Shown one piece after another: positions 1 to 30,580 of a DNA stretch of 38,492 nt. The DNA is taken from positions 1 to 38,492 of the forward strand of contig JABVXU010000510.1 in assembly GCA_013365365.1 (NCBI GenBank), in the 5' to 3' direction. How positions within the stretch are numbered: position 1 is the first letter of the stretch; each line of letters begins with the position of its first letter. The stretch is from Cruorifilaria tuberocauda. Its lineage: Eukaryota > Nematoda > Chromadorea > Rhabditida > Onchocercidae. The notes under the pieces were generated by a model that worked only from the letters and a program-made list of their open reading frames with translations, did no database searches and was not told the origin of the DNA. Made by a program: the position numbers and the translations under genes.

Positions 1-219
1 GCTATATCATATCAATGATAAGTGAATGATTTTGTTTGCTATAGGGCAGGAATACGATACACATAATCATGATAATATATCATAGTATTTTGATGGAGAT
101 TTTTGATTCTACATATTAAATAGATCTAAAATAATTTTGATCAAGATAATGATCGAGATAAAAGTAATCAATAATGCTATATCATATCAATGATAAGTGA
201 ATGATTTTGTTTGTTATAG

Positions 220-221
<2 letters not shown>
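1..221 (+). repeat. Direct duplication of intron end plus 3' splice acceptor (46 bp, offset 175)
   Basis: Bases 1-46 recur at 176-221 with a single mismatch (39 C versus 214 T). The duplicated piece contains the end of the intron, the TATAG acceptor and the first two exon bases (GG) of the visible protease exon. After that the copies diverge: copy 2 continues into the active-site exon, copy 1 into sequence that does not encode protease. The first copy is therefore a non-productive duplicate of the splice acceptor. Confidence 0.85.
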
Positions 222-1251
<1,030 letters not shown>

Positions 1252-1687
1252 TAATTAATTAAATTTAATTTTCATACATAGTTATTTAGCTTTCTAACGT
1301 ATTGATAATGATAAAGATAGTGATAAAAAGGTTGATAATGATCAATTTGCAAAGTAAAGTATTTGTGTGATTTATTTTTGAATGCATAAACGAACACAGA
1401 GATTTATCAAAAGGTCTATTTTTGTTTAGTATCAGTGATAGTTATAATCCAGTAAAAACTTTCAACCAAAAATCGAACACCTCGGCAAAGAAACTTTGAA
1501 AATTAAATGAATTAATAATTCATACCGTGTACGCAAATTTTAAGAAACGGAAAATGCGAGCAAGCGCAAGTTTCAGTTTAAAATGCTTGAATTAATGTAG
1601 CAGAAAGAATTTAAAAGTATTTAATTTTGATTAATTCATCATATCAAGAAGCTGATTAGCTAATGAGCAGTCGATTTTGATAGAATA
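1252..1687. other. Spacer between protease gene and next plus-strand gene
   Basis: About 440 bases of AT-rich sequence holding the protease 3' untranslated region and the upstream region of the next gene. I see no canonical AATAAA close to the protease stop and no convincing exon. Confidence 0.5.
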
Positions 1688-4600
1688 ATGATTTTTGAAT
1701 ACGGTGAAGCTAATCGTATCAGCGGTTTTACCTTATCAATTTGTGTGCCACCATCTGCAAGGTAGTTTAATCTCTCATGTTTAACAATTACTTACTTGTT
1801 AAATTTCATCAATAACTACTTGAGTATGCTATTTTATTGACTAGTAAAAATTTGAGGTTCATAATTTTTTTTTAATTTCAAATTAGCATCAAAGAAATTT
1901 TTAAACTTTTATTATCTATATGATACTAAATAATTCTCTTATTATATTTTGGTAATTTATTTCTTTTCACCTTTAAACTTTACTAATTTTATATACATAT
2001 GATATTTATTGAAAGATTAAAGGTATACAAAATGATAATTAAATGATAAGACATAAATCTATGAATTATATCAGTAACTTTCGTATATATATATATCAGT
2101 AACCTAATAACATGTATGAATTATACTAGTAACTTGATCTATATATATCAGTAACCTAATAATTGATTGAGCAAATGCAAAAAAAGTTTGGATGGAATAA
2201 GACGCTTGAAATATCGAAGTATGCTTTAAAAGTATGCAAAATGATAATTAAATGATAAGATATAAATCTATGAATTATATCAGTAATTTTCGTATATGTA
2301 TATATATCAGTAACCTAATATATATATATATATATATATATCAGTAGTTATAAAGTATAAAGTAACTTATAAAGTAAACGTTGAGAACTTTAAATAAAAT
2401 TTAACCGTTAAATTTTATAATGAATCATGCTCGTAACTTAATCTATATATATCAGTAACCTAATAACATAATACATATGAATTATCAGTAACTTAATCTA
2501 TATATATATCAGTAACCTAATAAGGACCTAATATATCAGTAACCTATTAATTGAGTAAATGCAAAAAAAGTCTAAATGAAATCCAACGTTTGAAATATCG
2601 AGGTTTATCATTTTTTTTTAATCGGAAATTTAAGCAATAAACTGTATTTGCAAGCAAAAGAGTAATTTCACATATAAAGTAAACATTTGAAAACTTATAA
2701 AGTTATAAAGTATAAAAGTTATAAAGTTATAAAGTATAACCTAATATATATATATCAGTAGTTATAAAGTATAAAGTAACTTATAAAGTAAACGTTGAGA
2801 ACTTTCAATAAAATCTGACCGTTATATTTTATAAAATTCGCTTTTTCATGCCTAATTTATTGAAGAAAATTTCTTTAATTTACTTTTAAAATAATTGATA
2901 ATTTAATTAACTTAAATATTCATAATGAATTTTCCACTGATATCAATAACTTCATGATTATCATTTTATCAGCAATAATATTAAATTAATTTGATAAAAA
3001 TATTTAGTGATGAAATTTTTCTGAAACAATTAAATATTTTAAATAGTACTTTGTTTAATTCATAAATCAGTAAGCAAATTTATTTGCAATAGTTTTGATC
3101 AAAACATCCTTAAATTAATTAGTTAAATCAGAATTCAGGTCATGTGATTAGCTACTATTTACTTATCAGTTAGAAAGTATAAGTAAAATCATTCATGATT
3201 TACATGAATAATTGCTGTGTAAATAAAAGAAAAACAGAAATATCGCTTATTTGATAATTAAATTAAAAAATTATTTTGTAAAAAGTATATTTTACAAAGA
3301 GAAAATTTGGTTGAACTTTATTACTTTATTTTAACTTTAATAAATACTTTATTAGTTTATTTATAATTACCTATACTCTAATTAACATCGAAATTACATA
3401 TTTTAATGACTAGTAACTATTGATTATTTAAGGCCAACTTATTCATTTGCGCTTGATTGGGAAAAAAAAGACGAATCAAAAGTACCGTTATCAAATGATA
3501 ACGAAAAAATAGACAAAGTGATACAACTTGGTTGTAAGTTTGATATGCAGTTTAAATAACAATCAAAATAATTGAATTTAAACTCGAATTAAATTCATAA
3601 TTTAATTTGAATTTAAATTCAGCTTTTTTAATTCTTATTTAATTATGATTTGTAATTTTTGCTCAGTTACTTAATTAGGATATTTAAGCTTTTCCACCTA
3701 ATCACCTGATATCAATTTTTGATTTTTGCATTTAGTAACTGATAGGAGAAAGTTAGTTAGTAGAACAAAAAACAAAAAAGTTTGCTAAAAATCACTAAAC
3801 CTGAAATAATCATAATTGCATGCTTTTATAGATTTAGAGGCTCTTGGCTTTTTAATTGAGATTAATTATTAAATTCAGTAATTAATATCTTAAATCTTAA
3901 CTTGAGTAATCTTAATTTAATCTTAAATTTTTAATCGGAAATTAATCTTAACTTTAATTATTCGGGAAAATCTAGCAATTTTTACTGTATTCCGATAAGT
4001 TATCGGATAAAGTTCCAATCTAAATACCTGGTTATGTTATGTAAATGCTATAAATTAAGATTTGTACTAAATTCAATTTTTTTGATATTTCTGTACTAAT
4101 TATACTAAAATGAATGAAAGTAAAATTGTTTCATGGATTCAACGGAAAATTTTGAATTGCTAATATTGTAATATAATAGCATTTATATAGCACAGACAGT
4201 ATTTACTTTGGAACTTTATAACTTTATCAGATAACTTCTCGGAATATAGTAAAAGTATCAGCTGGATTTTCCTGAATAATTAATTACTCAAATTCAGATT
4301 GATGGTATTAATAATTGAATTTAATAATTAATCTTTTTAATATATTTTCCGGAATTACTATCACTTTTCGGAGTTTTAAGTTTTCAATCAAATGTAATAC
4401 TTTTCATTTCTTTCTTCAGTCTTCTTGATGATTTCTAATTCTTTTATAAATTTGGTTTTTAACTTTAATTTTTTTTAACTTTAACTTTTTAATTTTTTAA
4501 CTTTAACTATGCTTTAACTTTAACTTAAAAATTTAGTGAATCAATTTTTTAATTTAAAAACTAAAATTTAGTAAATTAAACTTAACCGTCTCAAATTGAA

Positions 4601-5691
4601 CTTTGAATCAAACAAATTTTAACGCCTGATATATTTTCCAGAATTACTACTACTTTCCGGAGTTTTAAGTTTTTGATAAAATTTGAAATAAATTATCTCT
4701 TATGCCTTACAAAATAATTTATAGCGGATCGTACAATTAAAGATGCTAATTTATCATCATCAACAGGTAATTATTCTAATTTAAATGCTTTCTTCGTTTG
4801 ATTTAATTGCTGAAATTCACTAAATAGCTATTCGGGAAAATATTTATTACCGATTTTATTCGCTAAATGTGAAAAAAAATCAAAAATGAAAAAATTTATT
4901 ACAGAAAACGCATTGTACAGTGAACTGTCAACAAGGGAGGAAAGCCAAAAATATGGCGGAGTTTGCGTAAAGTTTTCATCTAAATTCAACTTATTTCATG
5001 ATTGTTGAAATTTGTGAATTTTTCCCAGAACAGTAGAGCAATTTAATTATTAGTTTGAAATTTAGAGGTTAAATTTAAAAATTTAAATCATGCTCTAAAT
5101 CATAAGAAAGCAATGAATCGATCATTAAAATGATATAAGAACGAAGAATGCTAATTGAACTCTGACCTTCCGTGAATTAAAACATTATTATTTTAAGTAT
5201 TCTGAGTTAAAGCAAAACATGCATGCGAAGAAAAAGAAGAAAAAACGCGCTGATTTGAGAAATCAAAGTTTCAACTTTTTTCAATTTCAATTTTTCAACT
5301 TTTCCCTTTATCTGACGGAGAAAAAAGTTTTTACTCGTTTCAAACTTTCTATTATTCATTTGCTAAATGAAATTGCACTCAATATATGAAATTTAAATAT
5401 GTGATAAAATTTAAAAAATTGGAATCAAAAATTGAAAATATTCAAAAGTCAAACAAAAAAAAATTTTTTTGTAAATAAAAAAAAATTTCGGTTAATTTTG
5501 CAAATGAAAAAGATTTTCGAACAATAGATCAGCTTAATTAATTAATCGTAATTAATTCGATTAAAATTTTGAAAGTTTTCGAAATTCAATTTATAATCAA
5601 AGTGTATATGATGATTTCAGCTTACGATAATTTGGATAGCTATGAGCGGTCAAGTGATAGTATGCAACACAAGAATACGGTAGATTATTGA
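1688..5691 (+). CDS. Unrecognised small multi-exon gene with tyrosine motifs (inferred model)
   Basis: The model is built from exons whose splice sites and phases agree: 1688-1761 (ATG, donor GTAGTT), 3433-3533 (acceptor TTTAAG, donor GTAAGT), 4725-4766 (donor GTAATT), 4905-4966 (or 4960), and a last exon 5621-5691 ending in TGA. The final exon needs a phase-1 predecessor. A weaker exon at 5198-5267, lysine-rich (six Lys then Arg), supplies exactly that phase but is tentative. With it the protein is about 139 residues: hydrophilic, rich in Ser, Glu, Asp and Lys, with a short mildly hydrophobic stretch near residues 12-22. Three Tyr motifs stand out: NALYSEL, KYGGV and TYDNL. An in-frame TGA lies just upstream of the ATG, but there is no strong TTTCAG there, so an upstream exon is possible. 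I recognise no family. The alternative is pieces of two genes or a decayed gene. Intron 1 (1762-3432) is filled with degenerate repeats. Confidence 0.55.
2020..2835. repeat. Degenerate AT-rich repeat block in intron (ATCAGTAACCTAATA and longer units)
   Basis: The short word ATATCAGTAACCTAATA occurs many times, separated by TA-rich runs (pure TA at about 2317-2340). Longer units are also duplicated. The segment 2022-2084 recurs at 2232-2294 (offset 210). The segment 2341-2418 recurs at 2755-2833 (offset 414). A segment with the word GCAAATGCAAAAAAAGT at about 2170-2220 recurs near 2553-2605. The arrangement suggests repeated unequal duplication inside the first intron of the small gene at 1688-5691. 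Confidence 0.85.
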
Positions 5692-6850
5692 TATGGTAAA
5701 AGGAAAAGGAAGTAAATCAATGAAGGGAGAAGGGGAAATGATAAAAATGGAGATAAACATAAGTAGAAAATTTGAAAAATATAAGTAACAAACAGATAGG
5801 TTGATTATTTGAAATTTTAAATTTAATTTATCGAATTTATCTAATTTATCGTAATTTGAAATTCAGAATAATTAAATAATCCAAATTAATTAATTCATAT
5901 TCGAATTAAGAAAACTTCTAGAGACAAATTAAGAGAACTAAATTAGGAAAATTAAGAAAAAACAAATTAAGAATAATTCAAATTAAGAAAACATTGATGA
6001 AAAACCTTTCAGTAATTAGTTTAAAATCTGAAATTAACAATTTGATAGCAGCTTGATAACGATTTGATAATGATAATTTTGTTAACAATGTAATTATTAT
6101 TTGAAAATAGTAGTGAATTCAGGATAATTATGATAGAGATTAGGATGAAATCCATGAAAGATATGGAGAAATGAGCATTGATCGAAAATACAATCGTCTA
6201 ATTTATTTCAAATATTAACAAGAAAATGAATACAAACAAAAATTCTCTTTAAATTAACAATAAGCTTTTTATCATTTTTTAATTTGTGCAAACTGTAACT
6301 GTTAGAACAACTGTAATTGTTAGAGTAACTGTTGCTGGTAAGATAGCTATAACCATTTCAAGTAATTCGATATTATATTATGTTATGATCTTTTTATAAA
6401 TTATAAAGTATTAGAAAAACTGTAACTGTTGTTGATAGGATAAACTGCAACAGAAATGATAAGTTAACTATAACCATTTCAAGTAATTCAGTATTATATT
6501 ATGTTATGATATCCTTTTATAAAGTATTAGAAAAACTGTAACTGTTGTTGATAAGACAAACTGCAACAGAAATGATAAGTTAACTGTAACCATTTCAAGT
6601 AATTCGATATTATATTATGTTATGATCCTTTTAAATCCTATAATAATATAGCATACTATCATATTGATTCACTCAAATACCATCATTTTTTAATTAATTA
6701 TGATTGATTCAGAATATTTATGATAAAAGTTAAGATAAAATCCATATTATTAAAAATATCATGAAAAAATAAAATGAAAATAAAAAAGAAAATATTATTA
6801 AATATTTCTTCTCATACTAATCTTTTTCTCGTAATTTTAAGGAAAATTTC
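5692..6850. other. Spacer upstream of the 110-residue gene
   Basis: AT-rich spacer between two plus-strand genes. It contains a three-copy tandem repeat at about 6290-6640, listed separately. I saw no coding exon with matching splice sites in it. Confidence 0.5.
6290..6640. repeat. Tandem repeat, three copies of about 116-121 bp
   Basis: The segment AACCATTTCAAGTAATTC followed by a TATTATATTATGTTATGAT tract occurs at 6351, 6472 and 6588, giving spacings of 121 and 116. Copies 2 and 3 also share AAACTGTAACTGTTGTTGAT and AACTGCAACAGAAATGATAAGTTAACT. The first copy is more diverged in its left half. It lies 220-570 bases upstream of the start codon at 6862. Confidence 0.88.
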
Positions 6851-6852
6851 AG
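6847..6852 (+). promoter_or_regulatory. Probable spliced-leader trans-splice acceptor (TTTCAG)
   Basis: TTTCAG ends nine bases before the ATG at 6862, and the reading frame is closed by a TAA shortly upstream. In nematodes this arrangement usually marks spliced-leader addition; a cis acceptor of an upstream non-coding exon would look the same. Confidence 0.6.
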
Positions 6853-6861
6853 AGTAATACA

Positions 6862-8203
6862 ATGAGATTAAATGATAAGTATCGTAATTTTACGACTAAA
6901 TTAAAAGTAATCATTCGATACTATAATAATAGTAATAATGAAACAACGGAATATATTGTTACTGATGAAGTGATTACTTCATCAACTTTAATTGGTGCAC
7001 TGAAATTCCTATTTCGTAATACGTCGATTCCAATAAGGTAAGTACTTACCAAATTATTTTTCACGTTCTTTACGTATGCAACGTAATATTTTTTCAACGA
7101 CGACATATTAAAATTGCAGTATAAAATTTTTTATTATAAGATATAATAAAAAGTATATATGTATGTACTTTATAAAATAAAGTATAAAGTATTACTAGAA
7201 GTTATTATTATTACATCATAAAATTTTATTATCAAATATAATATAAAGTAGGTAGGTATGTACTTTATAAAGTATAAAATATAAAGTATTATCGGAATTT
7301 ATTATTATTAATTATCTACTATGAAAAGATCTCATTTTAGCTATAATGCATTAATACTTCATAATAAATTAATGATAGCTTTAGAGAGATAATAATATAG
7401 CATTATCATGAGCATTATCATTTTAAGAATTATTTTAGTTAAAATGAAATTTGTTAATCGATAAATTATTTCATTTATAATTCCTATTGCAAACAATTCC
7501 AATCAATAATTTCTGATTAATATATATCAAATTAAGCAAATAACATTAGGTAGTCAAATCAATCAAAGTGAAATCAGATCATTCCTAAGTATTACTTTGT
7601 ACTTCACTATTTCTCATTTTGTACTTCTAGTTTAATTTGAATTTGCAAAAAAAGTTTTTTCTGCTACTTTTGAAGTGAAGCAGTGTATATTACCTAAAGA
7701 TTAGGTAACAAATACAATTTTGAAGGTAAGAAGAGCTACAAGATGAATGTTTTTCAATATTTAATTCATTCCTGAAATTTGCTCACAATTAAAATTTTTC
7801 TGCTTTCATGCTATCAAATTGAGAGAAACTCTTTTTCATCAATATTTAAGAAAAAATTATTGAAAATATTAAAAGAAAAATATTAAAAATAAAAGTATTA
7901 AATATTAAAAACTAAAAATATAATAAATAAAATTATTAAAAAAAAAATTAAAAAATTGAAATTGAAATACAAATCACCTAATTCAGTTTCAGCGGCAATA
8001 ATTAAATTAAAAAAAGAAAATCATAAATTATTGAATTTAATTTCAGTGGCAATAATTATGGACGTTTATTTTTGCTTTCTGATAATAAAAGAAACGGTAA
8101 AATGCGTGAATTACCATACCGTGAAAATCGTTATAAATCATTAACGGAAATTTGCAAAACCGGAAATGCATGCACATTATTGCTGGATTTAACTAATTCC
8201 TGA
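6862..8203 (+). CDS. Unrecognised 110-residue protein, two exons, possible ubiquitin-like/RA-type fold
   Basis: Exon 1 is 6862-7037 (donor GTAAGT) and exon 2 is 8047-8203 (acceptor TTTCAG, stop TGA). Phase 2 joins AG and T into a Ser codon at residue 59. There is no signal peptide or membrane segment. The order of hydrophobic stretches is strand-like LKVIIRYY (14-21), strand-like TEYIVTDEV (29-37), helix-like LIGALKFLF (43-51), strand-like GRLFLLSD, then an RELPYREN turn and a final CTLLLDL strand. This resembles the beta-grasp of ubiquitin-like or Ras-association domains, but that is inference from pattern only. The TTTCAG upstream suggests a complete, trans-spliced transcript. The intron (7038-8046) contains a duplicated acceptor. 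The minus-strand open frame over exon 1 is a shadow. Coding quality, splice sites and phase make a real gene likely; its function is unknown. Confidence 0.8.
7987..8058 (+). repeat. Duplicated 3' splice acceptor segment (18 bp, offset 54)
   Basis: TTTCAGCGGCAATAATTA at 7987-8004 recurs as TTTCAGTGGCAATAATTA at 8041-8058. The second copy is the acceptor and start of exon 2 of the 110-residue gene. Splicing to the first copy would give Ser-Gly-Asn-Asn and then an immediate TAA stop. Confidence 0.8.
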
Positions 8204-11200
8204 AGCAAGAGGTATCTTAGAAATCTTTGAACATTATCAGGTTGATAACATCACAGGTGATAAATAATTAAAATTCAATTATTTTTCTCTGTTATCAGTT
8301 GGTGTAAGTGATTACTAGATTTATTAAAGTAAATTTATACTTTCAGAGTTATGCAAAAGATCATGCATACTTGGAAGTATTTCAAAAATTATCATTTTAT
8401 CTTTCATATCACTGAATAGTATTGAAGTTTTTTTTTTTTTTTACAGGAATGTAGAAATTACAAATTAAGAAAAATATAAAATCGCCTGAAATCAATCCTT
8501 CAAAACTTATATGAAATGATAACGATTGACATAATGATTTTACTATCATTATCACTATCATTGTAATCTCCGAAGGCTTGCCAAATTCTCCTTAAAATGA
8601 AAATTTTCGATTTTTTTAGTAAATTAATTTTTGAATGTAATTAAATAGGTTGTATTCCGTAACAATCTCAATCTTAAGGTTATGCTTATTGTGATCATTT
8701 TACGATAAACTTTTCCTTTTTTATTTATTTATATATCATTTATCAGAAGAGATATATTATCATTGAAAAGCTCTAGATAAAAATAATTCCCAATTGAGAT
8801 TTGAATTTACATGCAACCGACCCTCTTTATCAATTTAAATTTTATGATATGATGCTAATACGAAATTTAAATTTACTAAAAATAATGAGAAAGAATGCAA
8901 AACGCGAAAATAAGCAGAAAAATCAAGTTTAAATTAATTGTTACGAAAATTTTATATATAAAAAGTAAATGCATTCATCTAGCTAAATCTTAAAGATTAC
9001 GCATGAGAGAAAATTATCCATAAGAGCGTTTTTTTTTTTAAGGAGTAAAATTCATGCAAAATAAAATTTTAAGTTGAATAAGAAATAATGATAAATCATA
9101 AACAATCAAATGATTTAAAGTATCAATCATCCATCATTCTACTATGCTTCATACAGCTCTCTGCTCATTTTATTGTCTATGTTAATTATTTGTTAATGTT
9201 AATTGTTTACCTTAAATGATTCAAAATTATTACCACTGCTAAAATTTATAAAAGTTTAATATTAATGCAGCAATTAGAAAATCAACACGAGATTATTAAT
9301 TTTAATTCAAACGTCATTATATAACTTATACGTGTAAACATGATTCATCTGTTTTCTCTTTTTATTTAAACAAATGTACTGTTAAATTTCATCGTTCACC
9401 TTTATAGCATTTTTTTTTTTTTAAGGAAAGAAATACAATACAATGTATATATACAAAAACAAAACAATTCCTCAAATCTTCTCTCATACCAATCTTTTTT
9501 CTAGAAAAAAAAGAAAAACAAATTTGCGAAGAGAGTAAGATATACAAACTTGTACACGTCATAAAACAAATCTTACAAAGCAAAAAAAAAAGAGAATAAA
9601 AAAAAACAATTTAACAATTATATGAACTACGAAGAGTGCAGAGTACCACATGAATTTTGTAGAAAACGATACGAAGATTGAAAAACTGCAAAAAATACAC
9701 ACACACACACACACACACACATAAACATACACATGCATACCATCTAAAAATGATTTAATAGAAAATTTTCATTTCTTTTTTTTCTAAAACAAGAGAAAGA
9801 TAATAAAGTGAAAATATCAACGGTTTGACAAGCACAAATGAACTTGAAAGAAATATAAGAAAGAAATTTCAATTTCTAAATGACCTTTGAAACCAGTGAA
9901 AACATACGTAAAATTTGTTTTTTTTTGAATTTCAATTTACAGTGAATTTAAAATTAATAACATTATAAAAATAATTCTACGTAAGTTTTCCTACACATAC
10001 GCATAACAAACAGACACATACGGGCCAAAAAAAAAACATACAAAAGAAAGAAAAAAAATATAGCAGCCAATTGTAAGCATCACATAAATCACTTATCATT
10101 CAAAAAAAAAAATGCAAAAATAGAAAGAAAGCAGCACAAATGGAAATACTTGGAATTCAGCAAGAAAAGCTGGCAATTAATTTTCCTAAAATCCTAATTT
10201 TAAATCAGTAAGAAATAATTTTGACTAAACATTACAAAATGGAATGAAAGTATGGAATATAAGAGAAGTATAAAATACAGGAAAAAGAAATTTCAATTAT
10301 CCGATGAAAATTTCGTGGAAAATAGATAAAGTGTAATTGATAGAGACAATTATCGATAGGAAAAATTCATCCCCCATAAGGAATTTGTTTGTAATTCCAT
10401 ATTTTCTTCTTACAAAATTGTGACTGTAAATTTCAAAATAGAAATTCAGCTCTAACACAATGAAATATGGTATAAAATGAACAATTTCTCAAAGTGAAAG
10501 TGCTTATTTTTGCAGTCTTACAAACTAAAAAAAGATGACAAGAAAGGAAAAGAGAGAAGCAGGAAGAGAAAAAGGATATCTTCATAATATTAATAATAAT
10601 TATAATAATAATATCAATAATAATAGCTGTGATAATAGTTGATATGCAATATTAAGCAGAAAAAGGAAATGAAAAAAGAAGTGTTAGACAAATAAAACAA
10701 AAGTGTCAAGTGATCGATTGACTGATCGATTTACTGACACTATAAAATCTTAACAACCATAAAGCTCATAATATAAAACAAGATTTGGCAAAAAAAAAAA
10801 AGTGGAAAGAAATTTCCTAAAAAGATGGAAATTAAAAAAATGAACGAAGTGAAATAAATAATATAGCAGAGATAATAATTGAAAGTTCCATTTGTTTAAA
10901 AATAACTGACCAAATTAATAATAACTAAATGAGTAGCTAGAATTTATGCATAAATGAGTAAACACCTAACTCATCGATTTATACAACTCTCCTCCTTATT
11001 CTTTGACGGAGTTATTCGAAAAAAAAAGCAATCCAAAATCCCCCAAAATGACGTCTAATACATTTCAAAGCATTTATGATCAACATAGCAAAGGAAACCG
11101 ATTAATGGAAAAAATGCCAACACGCTCAAAATGCAATTTTTAATCATACAAACATATACGTTATATGAAATTTTGCAAAAGAATAATACAAATGCGTAAA

Positions 11201-11532
11201 TTACTTAAATTTTTGAAAAAAAAAACTAATCACATCCCAACTTTTATATACTTCGTACTCATGTATGAAAATTTTTCCCTATTGAAAGAATCCGATAGAA
11301 ACACAGATAACATTCAATAATTTCAACAGAAATACATGACAATCTGTTAATTATACAAGGTATTAAGTCACGTTATAACAAAAATTTGAAAGATTCCCGA
11401 TATTTCTAAATTTGATCAAAAAATTCTGCAATTTATCAATTACTAATTTTGAAAAAGCTTCGAATAAAGATGAGTAATTCCTAAAAAACCAAATGCATGC
11501 ACAAAAAAAAAAACTTATTTGCAAAAGCTATA
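8204..11532. other. Convergent intergenic region, A-rich on the plus strand
   Basis: This 3.3-kb stretch separates the ends of two convergent genes. It is dominated by A-runs on the plus strand from about 9400 to 11500, so T-runs in the sense of MRCK, which would fit a long MRCK 3' untranslated region. Contents: a T11+ run near 8428-8442, a dinucleotide array at 9697-9721 and an imperfect AAT/TAA-rich patch near 10585-10625. Short open frames (for example 9389-9583 minus) are low complexity. I find no supported gene. Confidence 0.55.
9697..9721. repeat. (AC)n microsatellite
   Basis: Uninterrupted AC dinucleotides for about 25 bases, followed by looser ACATAC-type sequence to about 9740. Confidence 0.95.
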
Positions 11533-30536
<19,004 letters not shown>

Positions 30537-30580
30537 TATTTACGTCGGATTCTTATCAAACCACACCTTCCCGCGACACT
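30537..30580 (-). promoter_or_regulatory. mrck-1: MRCK 5' untranslated segment with splice (or trans-splice) acceptor
   Basis: On the minus strand a TTATTTACAG acceptor ends at 30579, 42 bases before the MRCK ATG. It may receive a spliced leader or a cis-spliced upstream non-coding exon; the sequence does not decide which. Confidence 0.6.

Noticed and set aside
47..87. Possible small protease exon after the first copy of the duplicated acceptor
   Set aside because: The frame (QEYDTHNHDNIS) does not resemble the residues expected before GECGSC, notably the QG of the oxyanion-hole block.
9623..9682. Short open frame of 19 residues with two cysteines
   Set aside because: Too short, isolated in A-rich sequence, no splice partners.
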